From Semisulcospira habei (Eukaryota > Mollusca > Gastropoda > Semisulcospiridae): a DNA stretch of 64,000 nt. Below, piece by piece: positions 42,548 through 53,604 of this stretch. The stretch spans positions 22,396,983-22,460,982 of the forward strand of contig BTPG01000004.1 of assembly GCA_036245525.1 (NCBI GenBank), written 5' to 3'. The notes beneath the pieces are model-generated. The model was given only the letters and a program-made list of their open reading frames with translations, was not told the DNA's origin and ran no database searches. A program made the translations under genes and the position numbers. Positions within the stretch are counted from its first letter, which is position 1; each line of letters starts with the position of its first letter.

Positions 42548-42679
42548 GTAAGTTGTCTTGAACATCCTTACAGGGTTTTTTGATTTGCATGAGTATGAGT
42601 TGGCGGATGGAAATCTGTATGTTCAGAATATTGTATTCTGCAGTTTCAAAAATTGAACTCTCTCTTACACTAACATCAT

Positions 42680-42767
42680 GTTATTGGCTGTTGGCAGTTC
42701 TTTTTGTCATGATGACTCCTGCAGAAATCATTGTGAAAAAAACAGCTACCGACAACTAAGCGGTTAA
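42680..42767. repeat. HP2 palindrome, copy 2
   Basis: GTTATTGGCTGTTGGCAGTT pairs with GACAACTAAGCGGTTAA, centre ACTCCTGCAGAAATC. The right TTAA is intact and the left has decayed to TTAT. In intron 4. Confidence 0.5.
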
Positions 42768-43157
42768 TTTCTTGTCTAGATTGCAGGTGATGCCACAAAA
42801 AAGTGCTTGGGAAATGTAAATTCTTTTTCAGCATCCCACCAGCAGTGGCCTCTGGACACCAGTTAGCCTGTCGGAATTTTCACATTTGCCATTGCACCCA
42901 TGCTTACATATTGGTCACTGAGGCTTCCAATTGCGCACCTGTTGGCAAAGCAGCTAGAAATGTGTAAGACCATGAAATTTGCATGCTTGTTTGAAAATGG
43001 ATTAACTCAGCGCTTGTGAAAAATGAGCTCCTTATCCTGACCCTGAAGCTGTTATTTTCCATATACGTTATGAATGGCTGCCAAAAATATGCACTATGGT
43101 TTTGTTATACAAAATTAGTGGTATCAGAAAGCCAGAAAATTCCAGGAAATGCTCATT

Positions 43158-43850
43158 TTTGGCTCATGTGAGAAGCAAAAGTGCGTCCATGTTCTGGGCC
43201 AGTGGTCATCCGCTGTCGGTAAACTTTAACATTGGCATTTTCTTAGAGACTATTCAAACCACAGCCTTCAAACTTGGCCCAAAGATACTTCATGGCAAGA
43301 CCTTTCTAAACATACCATCTCTCAATGGTCCAGGTGGCGAGGGATCAGGAAATAGGTCAAGAATAGCCATGTTTTGACCAAATTTGTGTTTTCTCAAATA
43401 CTATTCACAATTTCAAACTTAGTACAAAGACACCAGGTGGTAAAAGCTATGCATACTAATTTGGTTGACCCCTTGGAAAGGTCAAGGGATCAGGAAATAG
43501 GTCCAAAATTGCCTTATTTTGACAAAAGATGTTTTTTCTCAAATACTATTCACAACTTCAAACCCGAACTCAGTAGAGAGATAGATACCTGGTGGTAAGA
43601 CCTTCCTGTGCATACTAATTTGGATGGCCCCTAGAAAGGTCAAGGGCCACAAGAGATCAGGAAATTGGTCACAAATAGCCATTTTGGACAATAATTTTTT
43701 TTTTCTTCTCAAATATTATTTACAACTTTTAACTCAAACCTGGTACAGAGATACCTGATGGTAAGACCTTCCTATGCATGCTAATTTGGATAAGCCTTCG
43801 GAAAGGTCATTGGTCACAAGAGATCAGCAAATGATGTAAAAATGTTTCTT
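43158..43850 (+). repeat. ~150-bp repeat units (block 3)
   Basis: Same lead-in (TTTGGCTCATGTGAGAAGCA) and units as 16313-17269, about four copies, here in intron 4 immediately before the Tc1 element. Confidence 0.75.
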
Positions 43851-44171
43851 TTCTTGGTAGAACTTTATTTGCTAAAACACTTTAACATTTGTTCAATGAG
43901 ATATACTAATGGTCAAAACTTAAGGGCCACCCCACTTTTTGTGTCATTGTTTATCGTCGCAAGTACGCTAATAAAATACAATGTTCTTTCGATCCAAACG
44001 GGTTAAAAGTTGACCTTAGACAGTCCACTGTACAGGGAACAATAGACAACAATTCACGAACGTGTCAAATGCACGTGAAACATCATCAGTTTTTGTGAAA
44101 AGCTGTGCGATATTGGCAAGCGTACCAAAGGCAGACAGGTGGAAAAACTCGGTAAAGTCGTAATGCACATG

Positions 44172-44598
44172 CTTAAAGCTGAGGTGCAATGAGAAAAACC
44201 CGCCCAGCGCGTGTTTTAAAAAGACTACAGGACCCAGCTTGGGCCCTGCCCCTAAGTGGATCAAATCGGTTCGTAACTCAGTTGACGGAGTTGGCAACTG
44301 CGTATCCCAAGCTTGCAAAACTCTCGGAAAACGACAGACCACTTCCTGTTGCACGGAAATCATCGCGATTAGCAGATCGGACAACAGCAGACGATTCTGT
44401 GACACTTTGAAACTGACCGACAGCCACGGATTTTACGCGCTGGGGACTATGATGGCAGAATGCACGGCTGTACATGCTGTATGACTCCTGACACTTTGTA
44501 GTTGTGAACGAATTTTTTCAACACGTACCTCCAGTCCAATATAGGCTAATATAAATAAATAAAGAAGCATTGTGATGTACAACCAACACAGTAAATTG

Positions 44599-44645
<47 letters not shown>

Positions 44646-45201
44646 CGACTGTTTACATAGATGCCAAAAGATACAAGGTCGCCATGGGTCAAGCTGATTT
44701 TTAGTAGCTGCCCTTCGTATGGAGAAAAAAATTTGCTGTAGGCCACTCCAGATGAAAAGATATAACAACAAACACTAAACGACAAATAACCCCTCCTTCC
44801 TCACCCTTCCGATATCAAATAAGCTTCAGGCTGTACTGTGTAACTTACGGATAGCTCGGCCTGGTCCATATCCAGTGTGCGTCCAGGCAAGGCACAAATG
44901 GCCTGCTCTGTCCGTCGGGTGGTCGAGTGTCGTCTGCTACTGTTGATATCAGTACAATTATCGCTGGTTTCGATCAGTGATCGCGGTGCCCACTCGCTGC
45001 AAACAGGAAGTGGCCTGTCTTTTTCACGGGAGTTTTGCCAGCACGACAAACGCAGTTGAAAACTCAGTCAACTGAGTCAGTTGCAAACCGGTTTGCCGAA
45101 GTTAGCCGAACGTTCACGAAAACAGGGCCCTCGCTGGGTCCTGCAAAGTTTTTTTAAAACACGTGCGGGGCGGAGTTTTTTTACTGTTTCTCAGCTTTAA
45201 G
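44172..45201. mobile_element. Foldback element inside Tc1
   Basis: Ends CTTAAAGCTGAG and CTCAGCTTTAAG. Long imperfect inverted arms of ~300 bases each follow: GTTTTAAAAAGACTACAGGA pairs with TCCTGCAAAGTTTTTTTAAA, and ACGACAGACCACTTCCTGTT pairs with AACAGGAAGTGGCCTGTC. Its centre holds a (GA)n run at 44604-44642. No coding and no clear target duplication were seen. Confidence 0.7.
44604..44642. repeat. (GA)n microsatellite
   Basis: About 20 GA units at the centre of the foldback element. Confidence 0.95.
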
Positions 45202-45281
45202 GGGTCAGTCGTGAACAATGAGCACTTCTGTTTCGCTACAAATACCGGTACAGTTGGGGCATAATTGTCACTTTCCTAACC

Positions 45282-47103
45282 ATGCCACCACGACGAAGCC
45301 TAACGCCAGTAGATCAAGGCCGGGTGCTAGCATGGCTGCAGGATGGAATTTCCGGACGAGAAGTTGGGAGACGTCTTGGGGTGTCGCATTCAGTGATCCA
45401 GAGGCTGCTGACACAATTCCAAGAAACTGGAGGAGAGAACGACGACCCTGCTCAGGACGCCCGCGCTGCACCAGCAGAAGGGAGGAAAGATACCTCTGTG
45501 TGGCAGCTCTGCGCGTCCAAACTGTCACATCAACAACTCTGCGACGTCAACTGATGCAAGCTGCAAACGTTAACGTCAGCAGAAGCACAGTCTGCCGACG
45601 TCTGCGCGAAATTGGCCTGGCTTCATGCAGAGCAGCAGTGAGAATACCCCTCACTACAGCTCATCGCAGAGCCCGGGTTGCCTGGTGTCGTCAACATGTG
45701 AGGTGGAAAAGACTCCAATGGACTCAGGTTTTGTTTACTTATGAGTCACGGTTCACTGTGTCTTTCAATGACGGCAGGGTGAGGGTCTGGAGACGCCAGG
45801 GCAAGTGATTCACGGATGGATGCGTCCAAGAGGCGGATCGCTACGGAGGAGGCTCAGTCATGGTCTTGGCAGGCTTCAGCAGGGAAGGCAGGACCCCCCT
45901 CCACGTCATCCGAGGCACCCTGACTGGACTGCACTATCGGGATGAGATTGTGCAGCCCCTCATCCAGCCAGCTCTCCAAGCCATAAGCGACAATGCTGTT
46001 CTGCAGGACGACAACGCTCGACCTCATCGTGCCCGTGTGGTGGATGAGTACCTTGAGCATCGGGGCATGATGAGGATGGAGTGGCCAGCTCGTTCACCTG
46101 ATCTGGCTCCCATTGAGCACCTCTGGGACGTGCTGGGGCAACGTGTAGTCAGCAACCACCCCTGTTACGATTGTGGTTGTGTTGTCCTGTGAGAGCATGC
46201 ATGTGTTAATCGTAGGAAACGATCCGGTATTTATTTGAGCTATCTTGGTTATGATTCACGTATTTTTAAAGTAACATTTTCTTTCGGTCGCACAGAGCGG
46301 AATTCACTTCATTATGATACGCTAAGTTTAGTGCAGAACGTTCTAGAAAGGTCGCACTGTCTAGTGACCTCGTATGTGTGACGTCGGTAAATTGGTGACA
46401 TTTCGCAACAAGTTGTTTACTGTGCGCGTGAATTGAGCAGCCGTTCTTTGTATTGTGTGATAGATCGTGAATCTTCCAGAAAGTTCTTCTTTTATTAAAT
46501 TTACGATTTTAGTTACGTGTTCCCTTCTGATTGGTTGTGGTGTGTGAGTTTTTGTGGATTATTCTAGAAATTGGTGCACTATAAAAGATTTGTGTTGGGA
46601 AGCACATTCGTACATTGTCGGTTGTAGAGACACGCAGTTATCGTAGGTATGTGGCCCGTATAGGGTGTACATTGTGAGAGATACAGCGTAACAGTGTGGT
46701 GTACGTTGTGTGAGGAACTTTGTGTCGACATTTGCAGAAGAGACTTTGTATCAGTGTTAATGCATTTGAAATTATATTGTGTGGAGATCGCATCGCTGAA
46801 TTAAAATATTGTTGGAACTGTTACTCCAGTATTGTCTACATCCTTAAGCCACGTGTGACGGATTGCAGCTGAATGAAGTTTATTTAAAAGAACCTTACGT
46901 GCGTGCGTCTGGTGTGTTTATCATACTACAACTACAACTCCACCACGTAACAACCCCACACCTCAAGGCGTCCCCCAACTGACTCAGTTCCTACATCAAG
47001 AGTGGGAAGCAATCCCACAACATATTCTCGGAACCCTGGTGAACTCCATGTGTCAACGCTGCATTGAATGCTTGGCTGCAAACGGTGGGTACACTCGCTA
47101 CTG
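45282..47103 (+). pseudogene. Tc1-like transposase, broken
   Basis: Starts MPPRRSLTPVDQGRV with a helix-turn-helix (SGREVGRRLGVSHSVIQRLL). Frames then change near 45480 and again near 45800. The catalytic region shows FTYESRF near 45740, where the family's first Asp is Tyr; DNARPHRA near 46013 (second Asp); and SPDLAPIEHLWDVL near 46110 (third acidic residue). The solo LTR interrupts the gene at 46163, and the C-terminus (IPQH, LVNSM, CLAANGGYTRY and TGA) resumes at 46953. Inactive. Confidence 0.9.
46163..46952 (+). mobile_element. Solo LTR, copy 1
   Basis: 790 bases bounded by TGTTACG and CGTAACA, with a 5-bp duplication ACCCC on both sides (46158-46162 and 46953-46957). TATAAAAG at 46580 and ATTAAAATATTG near 46800 look like LTR promoter and polyadenylation elements. 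TG...CA ends and a 5-bp duplication suit a Gypsy- or BEL-type LTR. No internal retroviral genes remain. Confidence 0.85.
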
Positions 47104-47402
47104 ACTGGACCAGTCTTGTGTGACTTTTCAATTGAGGGGTGGGTGAACATTCTAACATACTGCTGTTGTTACAATTGCTTGATTTACTCAAAACTTAAAT
47201 GAAATTGTTACTGAATAAATTAGCAAAGTACTGACTCCAAGTATTGTTACATTATTTGTGTGGTGTTGTCAGTGCGTCTGCGATAAAAAGTGGCCCTTAA
47301 GTTTTGACCATTAGTATGTCTGTAAAGTCAACATAACAGGTCAGATAAATCAGCAGATCAGTCAAGGAAATGAGCCATAAGGGCTTTCATTTATGTTTTC
47401 AG

Positions 47403-47887
47403 GTACAGTCACGAAAAAGGCAATACCACTCAAATTTTACAAGGGACCAGTGGAAGCCGTCATTGACATTTATAAAATGAGTGGGATGCGAGGTATTTTC
47501 CGTGGATTGGGGACTCAGATAGTTTGAGACTGCCCAGCCAATGCCATCTACATGGTTTCATTTGCATTCACTTCATTTCACGTCACTCACCTCTTGCCAT
47601 TGGTACCATCCCAGGCTGTTAATTTCATGTGCGGGGGTTTAGCAGGTGTGCTCAGCTGGCTTCCTATCATGCCGTTTGACGTCGTCAAGAGTCGCATACA
47701 GGCTGACACGTGTGGAGAGCGTTATAAGGGCTTTTGGGACTGCGCGCGAAAGTCTTATGAGGCAGAGGGGATTTTTGTGTTTTGGCGAGGCTCAAAGGCA
47801 ATGATCCTTCGAGCATTTCCAGTCAATGCCGTGACTCTGATGGTGTACAGTGATGTACTCAAGTGGATGAACATGTGGAATGTATAG
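47403..47887 (+). CDS. Mitochondrial carrier, exon 5 (last), with internal TGA
   Basis: Acceptor TATGTTTTCAG. Encodes the FYKGPVEAV loop, RGIFRGLGTQIV, then TGA (47525-47527), then DCPANAIYM and repeat 3 with MPFDVVK, FWRGSKAMILRAFPVNAV and the stop TAG. In this family the position of the TGA is an Arg (the R-D-x-P motif), so CGA to TGA is the simplest change. The rest of the exon is well conserved, which argues for a recent nonsense allele or a consensus error rather than an old pseudogene. Confidence 0.8.
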
Positions 47888-48197
47888 TTAGTGTGCTTAG
47901 ACAAAGACCTCCGTGCACAACTGATCATCAGGCTTACAGGCCCCCATGGGCCCTTGCAGACATGCGTGGGCCAATGACGGATGACGTGAGCCTGGTTACC
48001 TTTGCACACTGGAGTGCCACCTTCAACCTGAGAAACAGCTTGAGCTGATCTCTTGGGTCTTTGACCACTTGCAGCTCCAGGGTCTAGGAGACTGTTCCTT
48101 TTTTTTGTTTTTTGTTTTGTGCGTATTTTTCATTTGTACAACTTGTCTCAGCCAAGCAGAAAGTTTAAAAACATATTACGAGTTTAAGAGATACTAT

Positions 48198-48203
48198 AAT
48201 AAA
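48198..48203 (+). terminator. Poly(A) signal of the carrier gene
   Basis: AATAAA in CTATAATAAAGGC, about 310 bases after the stop codon; the first canonical signal downstream. Confidence 0.55.
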
Positions 48204-48488
48204 GGCTGTCTTTAGTTTGCTTTGTGTTAGGGAGGTTCAGGTCGGGTTGGGGCCATTGGTGCTGGCCATGAGACGCCTTGGCAACGGGCTTCACCCGTCC
48301 AGAGCCATTGTCCATTTGTTGTTTGTAAACTGTTCTGTGGGTGATTACGAGTTGCACCTGAGGTGGCGAGACCAATTTTTCTGTACGTGGCAATATGTTT
48401 TTGGAACAACAAAGTTTATCGATTGATTGATTGGTCTGTCAGCAAGGGGCATAGGGCCTGCCTCTGCAGCAGTCCATGAAAGTCAAAG

Positions 48489-48559
48489 TCTGCAAGAGGC
48501 ATAGATTCTCATGAGCCCTGCAACAGCAGGGCTCATGAGAATCTATGCCTCTTGCAGAT
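48489..48559. repeat. HP4 hairpin, copy 2
   Basis: Perfect arms CAAGAGGCATAGATTCTCAT and ATGAGAATCTATGCCTCTTG around CCCTGCAACAGCAGGG. Confidence 0.85.
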
Positions 48560-49148
48560 GTCAGGGAACCGTTGTGGACCATTTGAAATCATAAGGGCAG
48601 GACTCGCATTATGCTGCCCAAGACGCTACTGTGTTCCTTTTTTTCAGCAATAGTTTATGTGCCTAAATTAATGTCTTTTTCATATTACACTATATCAGCA
48701 ATAGCTTCAGTTATGCAATTTTGTCATTTTTAACGTGCTGTAGTTTTTTTCCCGGGTGCATATTTTGATAGATCTGACTGGCAGGCAGAGTTGTAGGAAA
48801 ACATTCCACTCATATTTGTTAGAGATGTGTGTGCATACGTGTATGAATGATACAAAGAATAAGAGAGCTTCATCATGCAAATAGACGAGTTACACAATTT
48901 GTCTACAATTTTAGAATGTTTATTGTATTTTTGTTTAAAACTCCAAGAAGTCTAAAATATCAACAAGACGGTTAAATCCAAAGTGCACTTTCAGCTGACA
49001 CTACTGGTATTCCGTAGAACATGGTACATTGTACCGTAGACCTGTGTGTACTCTTAAATAAACTGTTTACTCTAGCTCGCTTATCACAGTTTTCAGGGGG
49101 TTTATCAGGGGTGCCGTTGGCACAAAGATGCCCTTGTCCTCTTATGAA

Positions 49149-49220
49149 TTAACCCTCGTGTGTGCAGCCAATGGTACTGTTTACAGTACTGACGGCTGCA
49201 ATGCATACATAAAGGGGGTT
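49149..49220. repeat. TTAA-flanked palindrome, family HP3, copy 1
   Basis: TTAACCCTCGTGTGTGCAGC pairs with GCAATGCATACATAAAGGGGGTTA, centre TACTGTTTACAGTA. Confidence 0.6.
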
Positions 49221-49449
49221 AGACTCTTAATGCATGTAACCTGTACCTGTTATTACCATATGCGCAATACAAAACTGTTTGCGCGTCTCATTACTGTATG
49301 CAGTTCAAGAGCCTAAGAAGCAGTAGCCGTTACTCATTTGAGACTTGCTGCTTTGAGAATATGTTGAAAAATGCCGCATACCCATATGAGGCAGGTCTAA
49401 TGATTACCTCTGCAACTTTAATCCATTTAGCCCAGGGACCCTGCAGCAA

Positions 49450-49540
49450 GAGATGGATCATATTTCAAGGGTAGTGCCAGATGAGCTTGGCACCTTCAGG
49501 CGCCAAGCTCATCTGGCACTACCCTTGAATTATGATCATT
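49450..49540. repeat. HP1 hairpin, copy 6
   Basis: CAAGGGTAGTGCCAGATGAG pairs with CTCATCTGGCACTACCCTTG; the stem is perfect through the GGC apex. Confidence 0.8.
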
Positions 49541-49705
49541 CTGTCTCATACAACTGGTATATAGTCATTAGACAACACCTCCAAAAGTTTGGAAATGCGG
49601 TCATGGGGTTAAGAGGGTTAACCCATATCATTCTGAGGCTAAAAGCTTAAAATGTGTACACTGCCATATGCAAGCTACGTTATAGCACTTACAGATAAGG
49701 ATATA

Positions 49706-49808
49706 GACTTTAGTTCAAGGCTGGCACCAGAATAGCTTGGCGCCTAGATGCGCCAAGCTATTCTAGGCGCCAAGCTATTCTGGCACTACCCTTGAACTAT
49801 TTTAGTCA
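49706..49808. repeat. HP1 hairpin, copy 7, with duplicated inner arm
   Basis: TAGTTCAAGGCTGGCACCAG pairs with CTGGCACTACCCTTGAACTA. The inner segment GGCGCCAAGCTATTCT is repeated, giving a stem within a stem. Confidence 0.75.
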
Positions 49809-49872
49809 AACTTATTTCACACAGTGGTGTATTCCGAATGATAAGGGTTAAAAAAGGAATGGCTGAAATCTG

Positions 49873-49985
49873 CGGGAGATGGATTACCGGTAGCTGTGAT
49901 AGGTCAAAGCTAGGGACAGATCAGCTTGGTCTTTTCCAGGCGCCAAGCTGATCTGACACTACCGTTGCTGTTGTGACCAGCCCTA
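49873..49985. repeat. HP1 hairpin, copy 8
   Basis: GACAGATCAGCTTGG pairs with CCAAGCTGATCTGACACTAC; the outer arms have decayed. Confidence 0.6.
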
Positions 49986-50905
49986 GCATGAAATTCCAAA
50001 ATGACCTCCGATGACTGTGTACAAGAGGCAGTTGACAGGATGGGCCAGCTATGATATTTCTGTTTTATATGGTTACTTACCATTAGGCATTTGTTTTTTT
50101 TAAAAAAAGGCCTTGCTGGAGCCGTCGCTGGGCAACAACACGATGGCCTGCAAAACAACACGATGGCCTGCAAGCAACTATCCACCTTCAACTCTTGTCA
50201 TACTGAACAACACATACAGCATGGTGTCAGTGGTACGGTAGCATTGATTATAATAGAACTGTTCCTGTCACCTAATTAATCGTGCACTCAACTGCCGGGG
50301 CATGGCAAACACTACCTAGCTGCAAAACACCCTCATGGGCCCCCAGTCACGGGGCCTCGGGAGGATTTATCTCTTGCTAGCCCCATGTTCTTTATGCCCA
50401 TGTTTGGTCCCATTTACATCTACATTCTTTGCGCATGTCAGTCAGTGTGCAGTTGTTTCAGATTCACAGTTTGTGATCACTGGCAATGAATGGATTAAAG
50501 TTTGTATGGTTGATCTCTCGTTCTTCGTCACATTGACGAGTCCTACCCATGCAGTGCTAAACATCCTAAATGCAATATTTCCTTTGTGCGAACGTCTATT
50601 ACACAGTTTTGTAAAAGCAGTTGTATGTAATATCAGAGTGCATAGAACGTAATCCATTTTCATGTTAACACTTTGTTGAGCGTATCCTTGTTTGAAAGTA
50701 TCTGAATTGTCATCGTGAAATGTGATCTTTATACTTATACACATTCCTTTACAACGTTTTCTGTTTGACAATTTCTTTAATGACCATCTTTGACATTGAA
50801 TTAATGATTTAAAAGCACAATCTGCATTCACTAGTAGTGAATGGGTTATTTGCTCAACTCGGAAATAAAAATGCAATGAGAGTTGAGACATTTGTTTTAT
50901 TGTTC

Positions 50906-50911
50906 TTTATT
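50906..50911 (-). terminator. POLR3F: Candidate poly(A) signal of POLR3F
   Basis: AATAAA on the - strand (TTTATT as shown), about 180 bases beyond the POLR3F stop. A second A/T-rich candidate lies ten bases further. Confidence 0.45.
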
Positions 50912-51003
50912 CATTTCATGGATATCAATATTACAAAACAAAATCTCAGCTTTTCCTTCTCTCCATTTCATACACACGTGCATACGTACATCTCATTGCA
51001 CAA

Positions 51004-51064
51004 GATTAACCCCCTTGTACACGCAGCCAGCAGTACTGGTGGCAGCATGCACAAGGAGGTTAAT
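51004..51064. repeat. HP3 palindrome, copy 2, in POLR3F 3' UTR
   Basis: ATTAACCCCCTTGTACACGC pairs with GCATGCACAAGGAGGTTAAT, centre CAGTACTGGTG. TTAA on both sides. It would be part of the mature POLR3F message. Confidence 0.65.
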
Positions 51065-51091
51065 CATCACAGCCATCACATGGACCCTGTG

Positions 51092-51169
51092 TCACAAGTC
51101 GAGCCATTCCTTCATATAGGCACATGTTGCGGGAGATATTGCACCACCTTCATGACACTGCTTGATCAC
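51092..51169 (-). CDS. POLR3F: RNA polymerase III subunit RPC6, last exon
   Basis: Acceptor TTTCTTCAG, then 26 codons reading VIKQCHEGGAISPATCAYM, then KEWLDL and TGA. It joins in phase 0 to the exon ending MPCGFCP at 57353, and together they make the Cys-rich C-terminal motif of RPC6. The intron between them is 6.2 kb. Confidence 0.9.
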   Translation of the reverse strand: MIKQCHEGGAISPATCAYMKEWLDL

Positions 51170-51490
51170 CTGAAGAAAGATACAAGTACGTGTATATAAG
51201 TAAAAGTCTATAAACTATTTATGCCTTGACTGTTGCAGGACAGCAACCAGGGTTGGAAGATTTAACAAATTAAATTTTTGGTTAAAGAAAATTTAACGTG
51301 TTAATGTTTTTAAAAAGTTAAAGAAAATTCAACGAATTAAAAAAATAAAAGTAACGATTATCGATTTCTTTTGTTAAAAATTTCGTTACTTCAGTTCGTT
51401 TTTCCGTCACGAACAACAGGTGCCTATGCGCAAAGCCGGTTTGACCCAGTGTAGCCGGTTTGAGGCAGTTTGGAGGATCTATGCCTCTGG

Positions 51491-52150
51491 GTGAAAAACT
51501 TAACTTTGCTTGAGAAGATCACGAGCGTAGATTATCCCAGAAAGAGGCATAGATCCTAACGAGCCCCCTGCAGTTGCGGGGGCTCATGAGGATCTAAGCC
51601 TCTTTCAGTTGGGTGGTTTTCGTTTCAGGAGTGAGAAGGCAGATGGCACTCGTACAGCAAAGATTGGACAGGTGAAAAACTTAACGGATCCCCTTTGCTT
51701 GAGAAAATCATGAGCGTAGATTATCCCAGCAAGAGGCATAGATCCTCACAAGCTTCCGCAGTTGCGGGGGCTCATGAGGATCTATGCCTCTTTCAGTTGG
51801 GTGGTTTTCGTTTCAGGAGTAAAAAAGCAGATGGTACAGCAACGATTGGACAGGTGAAAAACTTAAGGGATCCACTTTGCTTGAGTGAAACAAGAGCGCA
51901 GATTATCCCAGCAAGAGGCATAGATCCTCATGAGCCCCCGCAGTTGCCTCTTGCAGTTGGGTGGGTTTCGTTTCAGGAGTGAGAAGGCAGATGGTACAGC
52001 AACGATTGGACAGCACAGGTGAAAACCTGAATGGGTGCATGCATACATTTTTAATAGTAGTAGGCATAGATCGTCATTAACCCACCAACCCCCTGCCGCC
52101 CCACCCATGACTGCTGGGGTTCTTGAGGATCTATGGCTCTTGCAGATGAG
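51491..52150 (+). repeat. 181-bp tandem array, each unit carrying an HP4 hairpin
   Basis: GTGAAAAACTTAA begins units at 51491, 51672 and 51853, with a shorter one near 52019 (spacing 181, 181, 166). Each unit has GAGCGTAGATTATCCCAG, an HP4 palindrome (51541-51608, 51730-51795, a half copy at 51911-51956, a diverged one at 52060-52146) and GGTTTTCGTTTCAGGAGT. The palindromes have the loop CAGTTGC with G/C-rich arms. It lies in the last intron of POLR3F. Confidence 0.85.
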
Positions 52151-52522
52151 TGGATTTGTCAGCAGCGCGAAATAAGATCAAACAAGCCCGAATTGTTCCA
52201 TTTTTAGCCGCATGACTCTTTCTTGCGCTGTGCAGTTTTTTTTTTCTTTCTTCCCCCTTCTCATAACTACTGCATGTATCTGGCCAGATAGTGTTTTAGA
52301 TAGTGGGTAGAGAAGGAAATCTGGTGGTGTGTCACTTTTCAACTGCATGCCACTTTTTTTGTCTGAGCTGAGCAATAAATGATCATTCATGTATTTAACG
52401 CAAATTTATTTCATTAAAAAGAAAAAGAAAAGAAAATTCATTTCTTTAATTTTCAAAAAAATAGCAAAGAAAATTTATTTCTTTAACCTTTTACCAGAAT
52501 TAAAGAAAAGTTATTTCATTAA

Positions 52523-53192
52523 CCTTTAGCACTCTGCTTTCCGCTGGCAGTTCTTTTCCCTGCAACTGCTAAACCCAACGCTACCCTACTTACTTCAAAA
52601 GCCTACAACTTTTTCATTTTTCTATGTATGGTTGTGGAATTTGGCATGTACGTAAATAAATGAATCAAGATTATGTCACAATCTTAAAACTGTGTTATCT
52701 GTGTTATTATCCTAAAAAAAAAATAATAATAATAATCAATGCTTACTACGCACTGTTTCCGCGTTCACTAGCACTCGATTCAGAATCGCTCCTCTGCCCA
52801 TCGCCACCATCTCCCACCCACCCCCCCTCGATCTCAAGTCTTCTGGCAAAAAGCCAAGAAAGTCTTCATCATCGGAATCTGACTCCATAAAAGTATTCCT
52901 TGATGAATGCTTCTAACTCCTCATCGGTCATCTTTTGTCAAAATGAAGCCGTCAGAACAAACTCTCGCTTAGAAAATTCAAATCGCTCAAACGCACTCGA
53001 AGTTAGCAAGATGGCCAATATAAAACGGAAGCAAGCCTCATTTACAATCACCCACAATCCTTTGCAAAGGCTTCATAGCAACCTAGTGTGTTTACCATAG
53101 CCAATTTAGAACAGACCACGCGGTGGCGACATATGTCGCCATCCGATAATGAAGCAAGATGGCGACAAATGTCACCACCAGCATGCTAAAGG
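52523..53192 (-). mobile_element. piggyBac deletion derivative
   Basis: Bounded by TTAA (52519-52522 and 53193-53196), with ends CCTTTAGCACTCTGC and GCATGCTAAAGG sharing the first nine bases as inverted repeats. It holds the start of a transposase gene on the - strand and nothing of the catalytic domain. Subterminal GGCGACATATGTCGCC is a palindrome. Confidence 0.75.
52745..52931 (-). pseudogene. piggyBac transposase N-terminus, fragment
   Basis: ATG at 52931 followed by TDEELEAFIKEYFYG. A one-base shift later, an acidic ESDSDDEDFLGFLPED stretch follows, the usual start of piggyBac-type transposases. The DDD catalytic core is absent. Confidence 0.6.
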
Positions 53193-53245
53193 TTAAAGAA
53201 AAAAAGTAATGACTATCAACCCTGACAGCAACCAATGCCCAAATG

Positions 53246-53320
53246 CAAGAGATGAATACCCTCGTGAACACCCACTAATGCGGGCGGGTTCATGAGAATC
53301 TGTGCCTCTTGCTAGCTTTA
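53246..53320. repeat. HP4 hairpin, diverged copy
   Basis: AGATGAATACCCTCGTGAAC pairs imperfectly with GTTCATGAGAATCTGTGCCT. Confidence 0.5.
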
Positions 53321-53489
53321 TTCATATGCGTGACATTTCTGCCCACTGAGAGTGAAGGGGTTTAACATCCATGCCAGTACACTCACTTCTTCTGGAGCAG
53401 CTAATAATAATACATGTATTCAACTGATTTGGCCCTACAACAGCAATCTCAAATTTGGGAGTTACCCTTTAAAGACTATGTACCAGTTG

Positions 53490-53555
53490 CTGTAACAGAT
53501 TGATGCCAAGCTGTTGTGGCAACACCCCTTAACTATAATGGTTGATCTGATTCTT
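53490..53555. repeat. HP1 remnant
   Basis: TGATGCCAAGCTGTTGTGGC and ACCCCTTAACTATAATGGTT match one HP1 arm; the other arm is mostly lost. Confidence 0.4.
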
Positions 53556-53604
53556 GCTGTAGTGAGTCAGAGCTGAAGCTCTATACTGCCACTTCAAATT
53601 ACTG

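Larger units (their letters stand above)
43906..47314 (+). mobile_element. Tc1/mariner element, nested insertions inside
   Basis: Terminal inverted repeats CTAATGGTCAAAACTTAAGG and its complement end at 43906 and 47314, with TA on both sides (43904-43905 and 47315-47316), the classic Tc1 target duplication. Inside are a transposase pseudogene (45282-47103), a ~1-kb foldback element (44172-45201) and a solo LTR (46163-46952). It lies in intron 4 of the carrier gene. Confidence 0.92.

Noticed and set aside
46163..46952. Polinton- or Tc1-related internal sequence
   Set aside because: Its own TG...CA ends, 5-bp duplication and second copy at 54499 show it to be a solo LTR.
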